From: Prevotella sp. CAG:732
Lineage (GTDB): Bacteria > Bacteroidota > Bacteroidia > Bacteroidales > Bacteroidaceae
DNA length: 5,319 nucleotides
Assembly (NCBI GenBank): GCA_000436035.1
Contig: FR893236.1
Location: 1 to 5,319, forward strand
Direction: 5' to 3'
Shown here: piece by piece, positions 1 through 5,319 of the stretch
How positions within the stretch are numbered: the stretch's first letter is position 1
Layout of the letters: the number at the start of each line of letters is the position of its first letter
Notes under the pieces: generated by a model
The model's input: the letters and a program-made list of their open reading frames with translations, nothing else
What the model was told of the DNA's origin: nothing
The model's database searches: none
Made by a program: the position numbers and the translations under genes

Positions 1-1
1 T

Positions 2-838
2 CTACGCACAGCCAAGTATTTCTATGCCAAGACCTTCGAGGAGTTCAAGAACGCTGCTGATGAGATTGGTTTCCCATGCGTAGTGAAGCCTCTGATGAGC
101 TCCAGCGGTCATGGACAGAGCTATGTTCACAACGACGATGAGCTGGTAGAGGCTTACAAGGAGGCAATGGAAGAAGGTCGCGGTGACGTGAAGGAAGTAA
201 TCATCGAGGAATTCATCGATTTCGATTCTGAGTTCACCCTCCTCACCATCACCCAGAAGGATGGTCCTACCCTCTTCTGCCCACCTATCGGACACGTACA
301 GAAGGGCGGCGACTACCGTGAGAGTTGGCAACCATTCCAGATTCCAGAGGCAGCCTTGAAGCAAGCCGAGCACATCGCCGGCGAGGTGACCAAGGCTTTG
401 ACGGGCGCTGGTCTTTGGGGCGTAGAGTTCTTCTTGACCAAACAAGGCGAGGTCATCTTCTCCGAGTTGAGTCCTCGTCCACACGATACAGGTATGGTGA
501 CACTCGGTCATACCACCAACCTCTCTGAGTTTGAGCTTCACTTCCGTGCCGTGATGGGCTTGCCTATCGCCGGCATCCACTTGGAGCACTATGGTTGCTC
601 TGCCGTTATCCTCTCTCCAGAGGAAAGCACCGAGCCTCTCAACTACAACATGCTCGATGCCTTGAAAGAAGACCGCACTCGCATCCGCATCTTTGGCAAG
701 CCAGAGGCTCACGTAGGTCGCCGCATGGGTGTCGTGCTCTGCTATGACGAGGTGGGCGCCGACCTGAATGCCCTCCGTGACAAGGCGAAGAGACTGGCAA
801 AGACCGTTCTCGGCACCGACCCTTACATGAAGAAATAA
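2..838 (+). CDS. purT: Formate-dependent phosphoribosylglycinamide formyltransferase 2 (GAR transformylase 2), 5'-truncated
   Basis: PurT makes formyl-GAR from GAR, formate and ATP in cytosolic purine synthesis, an alternative to folate-dependent PurN. The frame is open from base 2 to the stop at 836-838, giving 278 residues. The family is about 390 residues long, so roughly 110-115 N-terminal residues lie outside the window. The visible part is the ATP-grasp and C-terminal regions. An ATP-binding lysine sits in VVKPLMSSSGHGQS (visible residues 27-40). GDYRESWQPFQ (103-113) is followed by two Mg-binding glutamates, in GVEFF (140-144) and SELSPRPHDTGMVT (154-167). FGKPEAHVGRRMGV (231-244) is in the C-terminal domain. 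These blocks match E. coli PurT closely as I remember it. A GTG at 83 is internal, because conserved sequence (KTFEEFKNAADEIGFPCVVKP) continues upstream of it. The next gene begins 4 nt after the stop, so they are probably co-transcribed. The promoter is not in view. Confidence 0.95.
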   Translation, partial: LRTAKYFYAKTFEEFKNAADEIGFPCVVKPLMSSSGHGQSYVHNDDELVEAYKEAMEEGRGDVKEVIIEEFIDFDSEFTLLTITQKDGPTLFCPPIGHVQKGGDYRESWQPFQIPEAALKQAEHIAGEVTKALTGAGLWGVEFFLTKQGEVIFSELSPRPHDTGMVTLGHTTNLSEFELHFRAVMGLPIAGIHLEHYGCSAVILSPEESTEPLNYNMLDALKEDRTRIRIFGKPEAHVGRRMGVVLCYDEVGADLNALRDKAKRLAKTVLGTDPYMKK

Positions 839-842
839 AGAC

Positions 843-1271
843 ATGAAAGAATTAGGAAGAATCATCACATTACATACCATATCTGACCCAAGAGGCAACC
901 TGACGGTGGCGGAGGAAAATATCGAACTCCCCTTCGACTTGAAGCGTGCCTACTGGATATACGAAGTGCCACAAGGCGGAAGCCGAGGCGGTCATGCCCA
1001 CAAGCGATTGCGACAAGTGCTCGTTGCCGCCAGCGGCTCCTTCACGGTTACCCTCGACAACGGAACGGAGACCAAGACCTACCTGCTCGACAACCCAGCA
1101 GAAGGACTACTCATCGACACAGAGATATGGCGTACCCTCGATGACTTCTCGGCAGGAGCCGTCTGCATGGTCTTGGCATCGGAGCTTTACGAGCCAGACG
1201 ACTATCTCTACGAATACGATGAGTTCCTCGAATACATCCATTCACCCCATAGCACGACATCAGAATCATGA
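843..1271 (+). CDS. FdtA/QdtA-like dTDP-4-oxo-6-deoxyglucose 3,4-ketoisomerase (WxcM-like cupin)
   Basis: This 142-residue protein is a single small cupin of the WxcM C-terminal/FdtA/QdtA family, whose members are about 135-140 residues. Characterised members move the keto group of dTDP-4-keto-6-deoxyglucose from C4 to C3 before a transaminase acts, on the way to sugars such as Fuc3NAc or Qui3NAc. Visible family marks are SDPRGNLTVAEE (14-25), AYWIYEVP (36-43), the paired active-site histidines H51 and H53 in RGGHAHKRLRQVLVA, the second-half cupin strands LDNPAEGLLI (82-91), IWRTLDDFS (95-103), and MVLASELYEPDDYLYEYDEF (109-128). The start lies 4 nt after purT without a strong Shine-Dalgarno site. 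The stop overlaps the next start as ATGA. The fold is clear, but whether the product is the galacto or gluco epimer cannot be read from sequence. No aminotransferase, RmlA or RmlB lies nearby, so the substrate is inferred from the family. Confidence 0.85.
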   Translation: MKELGRIITLHTISDPRGNLTVAEENIELPFDLKRAYWIYEVPQGGSRGGHAHKRLRQVLVAASGSFTVTLDNGTETKTYLLDNPAEGLLIDTEIWRTLDDFSAGAVCMVLASELYEPDDYLYEYDEFLEYIHSPHSTTSES

Positions 1272-2257
1272 TTGAAATCAGAAGATATACACCAGAAGAC
1301 GCTGCCGAATGGAACAACTTTGTCTGGCTGAAGTCTAGGCAAGGCACCTTCCTCTTTGACAGAAACTACATAGATTATCATCAAGACAGATTTCATGACC
1401 ACTCTCTGATGTTCTTCCACAAAAGGAAGCTATACGCCCTCCTCCCTGCCAACGAGGTAACCGTCTCTGCTCAGGATGGCGATGAGGCTGGCACCACCAA
1501 GAAGATACTCTATTCCCACCAAGGACTGACGTATGGCGGATTGCTAACCTGCCCCAAGGTGACGGCAGAGGTCTGCATCGACATCTTCGAGTCGCTCAGG
1601 GAGTATCTCCGAGAGAACGGATTTCAGTCGTGCATCTACAAGGCGATGCCATGGATATACCAGCGGATACCTTCGGAAGAAGACCTCTATGCGCTCACTC
1701 ATGTCGCCAAGGCAAAGTTGAAGGCAAGGGAGATTTCCACCACCATTCCCCTAGATGCGCCTCTACGATTCAGCGAACTGCGAAGGAGAGGCATCAAGAA
1801 AGCGGAACGAAACGAACTGGATGTCAAGTTCACGAAGTTCCCTAACGACATCACTGCCTTTTGGAATTTGCTGGATGCCAATCTGTTGGAAAGACACCAC
1901 ACGCATCCCGTACACTCCAAGGAAGAGTTGGAGTTGCTGATGCATCGCTTTCCCGACAATATCCTTTGCTTCGTGGCAGAGAAAGACGATGCCATCGTAG
2001 GTGGAAGCATCGTATATGTCACGCCACAAGTGATCCACACCCAATATATCGCTGCCAATGAGATAGGCAAGCAGTTCGGTGCCTTGGATGCCCTCTTCGA
2101 CTTCATTATCCACAAGTGCCGTTGGAATGTCCCCTACTTCGACTTCGGCAAATCGACAGAGGATGATGGCAGCTTCCTCAACCGAAACCTCATCCATCAG
2201 AAAGAAGGCTTCGGCGGCAGAGGTGTCATCTATGACACTTACGAATGGGAAATATGA
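1268..2257 (+). CDS. FemAB/GNAT-like acyltransferase (peptidoglycan-bridge or BioF2-type fold)
   Basis: This is a 329-residue soluble protein with no signal peptide or membrane segment. Its layout resembles two-lobed FemAB/BioF2-like GNAT proteins. An N-terminal lobe (about 1-160) contains the aromatic-rich TFLFDRNYIDYHQDRF (27-42) and SHQGLTYGGLL (83-93). A basic linker with LRRRGIKKAERNELDVK (171-187) follows. The C-terminal GNAT lobe has VAEKDDAIVGGSIVYV (236-251), a core beta-strand segment, and YFDFGKSTEDDGSFLNRNLIHQKEGFGG (290-317), whose end is typical of the family. Relatives move acyl or aminoacyl groups onto cell-wall or polysaccharide precursors. The start overlaps the stop of the sugar-isomerase gene by 4 nt, so translation is probably coupled and the substrate may be the same deoxysugar; that is inference. 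The acyl donor and acceptor are unknown. It is the last gene of the cluster and is followed by hairpins from 2265. Confidence 0.72.
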   Translation: MIEIRRYTPEDAAEWNNFVWLKSRQGTFLFDRNYIDYHQDRFHDHSLMFFHKRKLYALLPANEVTVSAQDGDEAGTTKKILYSHQGLTYGGLLTCPKVTAEVCIDIFESLREYLRENGFQSCIYKAMPWIYQRIPSEEDLYALTHVAKAKLKAREISTTIPLDAPLRFSELRRRGIKKAERNELDVKFTKFPNDITAFWNLLDANLLERHHTHPVHSKEELELLMHRFPDNILCFVAEKDDAIVGGSIVYVTPQVIHTQYIAANEIGKQFGALDALFDFIIHKCRWNVPYFDFGKSTEDDGSFLNRNLIHQKEGFGGRGVIYDTYEWEI

Positions 2258-2264
2258 TTTCCAT

Positions 2265-2285
2265 AGGATGAAGGAAAATCATCCT
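2265..2285. other. 7-bp hairpin after the acyltransferase stop
   Basis: AGGATGA (2265-2271) and TCATCCT (2279-2285) are perfect inverted repeats separated by a 7-nt A-rich loop. The hairpin begins 7 nt after the stop at 2255-2257. It has no T-tract behind it, so it is not an intrinsic terminator itself. It might stabilise the 3' end of the mRNA against exonucleases. A chance palindrome is also possible at this length. Confidence 0.45.
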
Positions 2286-2300
2286 TACCACATATTTACA

Positions 2301-2342
2301 AAAAGCCTCCCTAGGAAATGAGAACTTCCTAGGGAGGCTTTT
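2301..2342 (+). terminator. Strong intrinsic terminator, probably bidirectional
   Basis: A perfect 17-bp inverted repeat has its left arm at 2301-2317 (AAAAGCCTCCCTAGGAA), an 8-nt loop at 2318-2325, and its right arm at 2326-2342. On the + strand the arm ends in TTTT and continues as ATATTTT, a usable U-rich tail ending the purT cluster. On the - strand the stem ends in a TTTTT run, so it could also stop readthrough from the lut operon. The GC-rich centre GCCTCCCTAGG makes the stem very stable. Confidence 0.9.
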
Positions 2343-2352
2343 ATATTTTCCT

Positions 2353-2408
2353 CGGGACATTTTTCTAAAAACCTCCCGACGTTTTTGGAAAAACATCGGG
2401 ACTTTTTT
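2353..2408 (-). terminator. Second terminator region with two mutually exclusive hairpins, next to the lutC stop
   Basis: Hairpin B pairs 2374-2379 (TCCCGA) with 2396-2401 (TCGGGA), continuing through G2381-C2394 and a T5/A5 inner stem. The C2380/A2395 mismatch becomes a G-U wobble in the - strand transcript. Hairpin A pairs CGGGA (2353-2357) with TCCCG (2374-2378), with T5/A5 inside. The two share the middle arm, so only one can form at a time. For - strand transcripts, hairpin B follows the lutC stop (2407-2409) almost directly and has a T5 run beyond it after AGG. On the + strand T6 (2403-2408) follows hairpin B, so it may be bidirectional. Confidence 0.72.
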
Positions 2409-3036
2409 ATACCAGCACGACAGTGACGCCCCTTGCTGCTTGCGCACCCATCACGAGCGCCTGCTCGATGTCGGCAGTTTTGGAAGGACCGCTGATGAAA
2501 GTACCGAAGTTGTACTTCGGATCCATCTCGATACGAGCGTATGCCTCGTGCATATTGTTGACCACATCCTCCTTCTTGAGGATGATGACAAGGTACTCGG
2601 AGATAAAGAGTACCGCCTTCTCCTTCATCGTCTGCGGAATCCAGATGCAACCATTCTCGGCTACACCTACCTGTCCTCTCACGATGCCTACATCCGTGCC
2701 ATTCAGGTCGTTAGCCTCAGCCACTGTATCGGGATTGCGCAACTCTATCTCCTGAGCCTTTGCCGCATCACCAGCAAAAGCCTGCAAGCGCTCCAACTTG
2801 ATTTCCGGCAGATTGGTGGCGAAGACCTTAGCCTCAGGATATGCCATCCTCACGATTTCATTGAGCATGTCATCTCCCTCCTCAGCCTCCATCATATGAC
2901 CGCCCACCGACTTCGTCATGTCGATAAACTGCTGGAGCGTATTCTCATATTGGATGCCCTCTATCTTCATATCAGGCATATCGTATTGAACGTGCGTGTT
3001 CTGACGCAACTTGTTCAAGAAATCTTCCTTTTTCAT
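2407..3036 (-). CDS. lutC: LutC-like lactate utilization protein C (LUD domain)
   Basis: This 209-residue cytosolic protein consists essentially of one LUD domain (formerly DUF162, YkgG family). LutC is a subunit of the LutABC L-lactate-oxidising complex; its exact role is not settled. Visible family features are GTDVGIVRGQVGVAENGCIWI (113-133), which holds the conserved glutamate E127 of the AETG-like segment, and the C-terminal signature GPSKTADIEQALVMGAQAARGVTVVLV (183-209). The latter is very close to the usual GPSRTADIE...GxHGP ending. The length is typical for LutC. ATG at 3034-3036 overlaps the TGA of lutB as ATGA, so translational coupling is likely. A purine-rich GGAAGGAAAAG lies just upstream inside the end of lutB. 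The stop abuts the terminator hairpin. C130 follows the glutamate, where a Thr is common in other LutC proteins. Confidence 0.92.
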   Translation of the reverse strand: MKKEDFLNKLRQNTHVQYDMPDMKIEGIQYENTLQQFIDMTKSVGGHMMEAEEGDDMLNEIVRMAYPEAKVFATNLPEIKLERLQAFAGDAAKAQEIELRNPDTVAEANDLNGTDVGIVRGQVGVAENGCIWIPQTMKEKAVLFISEYLVIILKKEDVVNNMHEAYARIEMDPKYNFGTFISGPSKTADIEQALVMGAQAARGVTVVLV

Positions 3037-4406
3037 TTAACTTTTCCTTCCTTCCATAATTGGTGAAACGACTTCTTCGCAAACTTAGGCATGGCATGAC
3101 CGATGCCCCAAGCATTCCAATTGCTGAAGTGGGTGCAGCATTCTGGCACAAGATTGACCAGCGGCGCAAACTTCAAGGCTGTGGTATAGAGGGCAGGACG
3201 GTCGAAGAGATACTTCATGCCGTTAGACATCGCCTTCTTCACAGGGTCAGCCTTGCCCAACTTCGCCAAGCTCTGTCGCCATACGTATATCTGCGAACCA
3301 GGACCCACCTTGGAAGGACATACATTGTCGCAAGACAGGCACAAGGTACAAGCCGAAACATTGTCTGAATACTTCTGAGGATTCTTCAGCATACCGAGGT
3401 TCACGCCGATAGGACCCGGGATAAAATAGGTATAGCTATATCCACCCGAACGGCGATATACCGGACAGGTATTCATGCAGGCACCGCAGCGCATACACTT
3501 CAAGGTTTGCCAATGAGCCTCATCAGCCAGGATGTCGCTTCTGCCATTATCGACCAACACCACGTGCATCTCTGCACCCGGACGAGCCTGACGGAAATGG
3601 GAGGTGAACGCCGTGGTAGGTTGACCCGTACCGCAACGGCAAAGCAGGCGTTGGAACACAGCCACACTCTTGTAGTCTGGCACCAACTTCTCGATACCCA
3701 TCGCCACGATGTGAAGCTTAGGCATGGAAGTAGTCATGTCGGCATTGCCCTCGTTGGTGCAAACCACACAGTCGCCCGTAGCAGCCACACCGAAGTTGCA
3801 ACCAGTCATGCCCGCACCAGCCTCCATAAACTGGTTGCGCAAGTGCTGTCGAGCACAACGAGTCAAGTAAGTAGGGTCGTAATTGCCGATTTCCTTGGAG
3901 ATACCTTTCTCCTCAAACATCTTTCCTACTTCCTCACGCTTCAGGTGGATGGCAGGCATCACGATATGGCTTGGCTTCTGGTGCAAGAGTTGGATGATGC
4001 GCTCACCCAAGTCGGTCTCCACCACGTCGATGCCGTGCTGCTCCAAGTAAGGGTTCATCTCGCACTCCTCGGTGAGCATAGACTTCGACTTCACCATCTT
4101 CTTCACGTTGTGGTCTTTCAGAATGCCCAACACAATCTCATTGAACTCCAGCGCATCCTTCGCCCAATGCACGATGACGCCACGGCTCTCCAAGTTCTTG
4201 GAGAACATATCAAGGTAATCGGCTAGATGGGTGATGGTGTGCATCTTGATTTCGGATGCGTGCTCGCGCAAGTCCTCCCACTCAGGCAGTTCCTGCGCCA
4301 TCTTATCTCGTTTCTGACGTACAGACCAGAAGGTAGCATCGTGCCAAGCGGTCTTCTCTACGTCCTGTGTGAACCTTGCGGCTCTCTTAGAATGTTCTGT
4401 ACTCAT
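3033..4406 (-). CDS. lutB: LutB-like lactate utilization iron-sulfur protein (LUD plus two 4Fe-4S motifs)
   Basis: This 457-residue protein is the iron-sulfur subunit of the LutABC L-lactate dehydrogenase complex (YkgF family, usually about 470). The N-terminal LUD domain contains VKSKSMLTEE (105-114), ETDLGERIIQL (130-140), GMTGCNFGVAATGD (199-212), TNEGNADM (217-224) and VDNGRSDIL (285-293). A ferredoxin-like region then carries two cluster motifs: C304xxC307xxC310xxxC314P and C353xxC356xxC359xxxC363P. Each is a classic CxxCxxCxxxCP site. The C-terminal tail (about 385-457) has WNAWGIGHAMPKFAKKSFHQLWKEG. Odd points are extra cysteines C213, C216 and C258, and AATGD where Bacillus LutB, as I recall it, has A-D/E-TG. 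ATG is at 4404-4406, 1 nt from the lutA stop and with no Shine-Dalgarno site. The 3' end overlaps lutC by 4 nt. Confidence 0.95.
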   Translation of the reverse strand: MSTEHSKRAARFTQDVEKTAWHDATFWSVRQKRDKMAQELPEWEDLREHASEIKMHTITHLADYLDMFSKNLESRGVIVHWAKDALEFNEIVLGILKDHNVKKMVKSKSMLTEECEMNPYLEQHGIDVVETDLGERIIQLLHQKPSHIVMPAIHLKREEVGKMFEEKGISKEIGNYDPTYLTRCARQHLRNQFMEAGAGMTGCNFGVAATGDCVVCTNEGNADMTTSMPKLHIVAMGIEKLVPDYKSVAVFQRLLCRCGTGQPTTAFTSHFRQARPGAEMHVVLVDNGRSDILADEAHWQTLKCMRCGACMNTCPVYRRSGGYSYTYFIPGPIGVNLGMLKNPQKYSDNVSACTLCLSCDNVCPSKVGPGSQIYVWRQSLAKLGKADPVKKAMSNGMKYLFDRPALYTTALKFAPLVNLVPECCTHFSNWNAWGIGHAMPKFAKKSFHQLWKEGKVK

Positions 4407-4407
4407 A

Positions 4408-5145
4408 TTATAATCCAGCAGCTAAAATTTGAACAACATGAATAAACTGAATCGGCATTTTCTCCTTCTTGGCAATACCTGCCATGTGCATCAAGCATGA
4501 GGAATCTGGTCCCGTCACATACTCTGCTCCCGTCGCCATGTGGCGCTTAATCTTGTCCTCGCCCATACGAGTAGAAACGGCAGGTTCCTCGATGGAGAAC
4601 ATACCGCCGAATCCGCAGCACTCATCCTTGCGCTCTGGCTCATGGATAGTGATGCCATCCACCATTTGGAGGAGGTCGATGATTTTGTTGAAAGGTTTGA
4701 TATGACGCTCAGAAGGAGAAGACAAACCGAGTTCACGCACGCCGTGGCAACTATTGTGAACACTCACCACGTGAGGAAACTTGCCCGGTACATGATCTAC
4801 CTTCAAGACATCGTGTAGGAACTCTACTATATCCATGATTTTCTTAGAAGAAACGCACTCGTGCTTGCCCTTGAGAATCTGTGGGTAATACACTCTGACG
4901 TATGCGGCACATGAAGCAGAAGGAGCCACGATGTAGTCATAGTCCTTGAAGAGTTCATCGAAGGTCTCGATGACTTTCTCCGACTTATCCTGGAATCCTG
5001 CGTTTGCCATGGGCTGACCGCAGCAAGTCTGTTTCTCAGGATAGCCTACCTCCAGTCCATAATACTTGAGCAACTTGTATGTAGCTACGCCAGCCTCAGG
5101 GTAGAGGGCATCTACATAACAAGGGACGAATAATCCGACTTTCAT
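4408..5145 (-). CDS. lutA: LutA-like lactate utilization protein A (double CCG domain)
   Basis: This 245-residue cytosolic protein belongs to the LutA/YkgE family, with the usual length. It has two cysteine-rich CCG domains like those of HdrB and GlpC. Domain 1 has C9 (FVPCYVD), C41-C42-G (QTCCGQP) and C79 (PSASCAAYVR). Domain 2 has C133 (HNSCHGVREL), C176-C177-G (ECCGFGG) and C217 (DSSCLMH). In relatives these cysteines hold an iron-sulfur cluster, and LutA passes electrons from lactate oxidation with LutB. In the final HdrB-type CxxC, the first Cys is Ser76 or Asp214, a substitution I believe is normal for LutA. The start is secure: ATG at 5143-5145 has an in-frame TAA only two codons upstream (5152-5154). 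The leader before it is AT-rich with no Shine-Dalgarno site. It is first in the operon, and a promoter candidate lies at 5193-5223. No lactate permease gene is visible. Confidence 0.95.
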   Translation of the reverse strand: MKVGLFVPCYVDALYPEAGVATYKLLKYYGLEVGYPEKQTCCGQPMANAGFQDKSEKVIETFDELFKDYDYIVAPSASCAAYVRVYYPQILKGKHECVSSKKIMDIVEFLHDVLKVDHVPGKFPHVVSVHNSCHGVRELGLSSPSERHIKPFNKIIDLLQMVDGITIHEPERKDECCGFGGMFSIEEPAVSTRMGEDKIKRHMATGAEYVTGPDSSCLMHMAGIAKKEKMPIQFIHVVQILAAGL

Positions 5146-5192
5146 TGTTGTTTATTATAAATCTTGTTAGCTTTTATTACTTGTTACAGCTG

Positions 5193-5223
5193 CAAAGTTA
5201 ACAAAAATCATTCAGAAGCGAAA
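5193..5223 (-). promoter_or_regulatory. Candidate Bacteroidota-type promoter of lutABC
   Basis: On the - strand, TAACTTTG (5200 down to 5193) matches the Bacteroidota -7 consensus TAnnTTTG exactly. TTTC (5223-5220) lies 19 nt upstream, one base from the -33 TTTG consensus and at normal spacing. A perfect TTTG (5228-5225) is also present, but at 24 nt it is rather far. Transcription would begin near 5185-5189, giving a leader of about 40 nt before lutA. The -7 box is convincing; the -33 choice is uncertain. Confidence 0.6.
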
Positions 5224-5228
5224 GCAAA

Positions 5229-5319
5229 TCCCTGATATTTGATTTTATTTAACGGAGGGACAGGGTTTGGTAACTACTCAGCACCCCCTGCAGCATGAGT
5301 TGGTCAATAGGACTCCTTT
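5229..5319. other. Unassigned end of window upstream of lutA
   Basis: No gene can be supported here. Two weak coding options exist. On the - strand a frame from the edge encodes 22 residues ending SSYQTLSLR and stops at TAA 5251-5249, which could be the 3' end of an upstream gene. On the + strand an ATG at 5295 opens eight codons (MSWSIGLL) to the edge. Both are too short to tell from chance. A hairpin ACTCA (5276-5280)/TGAGT (5296-5300), with inner GCA/TGC around CCCCC, spans the + strand ATG. Confidence 0.3.

Noticed and set aside
83..838. GTG at 83 as the start of purT
   Set aside because: The frame is open to the window edge and the residues before the GTG match PurT, so the true start lies upstream of the window.
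2..898. Long open frame of 298 codons on the - strand opposite purT
   Set aside because: It is the antisense shadow of purT. The + strand frame matches PurT motifs along its length, while the antisense protein shows no recognisable domain.
2269..2322. Small + strand ORF of 17 codons after the acyltransferase gene
   Set aside because: It runs through the left arm of the terminator stem and has no support beyond a start and a stop codon.
2440..3066. 208-codon open frame on the + strand opposite lutC
   Set aside because: It covers lutC almost exactly in antisense. The His- and Leu-rich product has no recognisable motif, and lutC carries a clear LUD signature.
3507..4226. 239-codon open frame on the + strand opposite lutB
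   Set aside because: It lies wholly inside lutB, whose LUD and 4Fe-4S motifs are clear. The product is unusually rich in His and Leu, as expected from an antisense frame.
1..5319. CRISPR array, insertion sequence, tRNA or rRNA
   Set aside because: There are no regularly spaced repeats, transposase motifs, terminal inverted repeats or cloverleaf-like sequences. The only repeats are the short arms of the hairpins at 2265-2408.

Overview
The window looks like chromosomal DNA from a Bacteroidota bacterium, most likely Prevotella/Segatella-like. Three things suggest this: the protein sequences, start codons that mostly lack Shine-Dalgarno sites, and a TAnnTTTG-type -7 promoter box ahead of the right-hand operon. 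The taxonomic call is an inference, because no marker gene is present. The DNA is compact and reads as an ordinary metabolic region. I see no mobile element, CRISPR array, tRNA or rRNA.

The left half (1-2257, + strand) is one tight cluster. It begins with the 3' three quarters or so of purT (formate-dependent GAR transformylase), cut by the window edge. Four bases later comes a small cupin of the FdtA/QdtA type (dTDP-sugar 3,4-ketoisomerase). Its stop codon overlaps, as ATGA, the start of a FemAB/GNAT-like acyltransferase. The last two genes look like a translationally coupled pair acting on a deoxysugar or surface polysaccharide. The other enzymes of such a pathway (RmlA, RmlB, an aminotransferase) are not in the window.

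The centre (2258-2406) is a 149-bp convergent intergenic region filled with hairpins. They are a 7-bp hairpin, a perfect 17-bp stem terminator with a T-rich tail, and a three-armed region in which the middle arm can pair with either neighbour.

The right half (2407-5145, - strand) is a complete lutABC operon, transcribed lutA, lutB, lutC with gaps of +1 and -4 nt. The products form the iron-sulfur L-lactate dehydrogenase complex that oxidises L-lactate to pyruvate. A plausible Bacteroidota-type promoter lies at 5193-5223. The last ~90 bp contain no gene I can assign.

No clearly new system is evident. The points most worth a second look are the orphan sugar-isomerase/acyltransferase pair behind purT, the extra cysteines in the LUD domain of LutB, and the alternative-pairing hairpins between the convergent operons.
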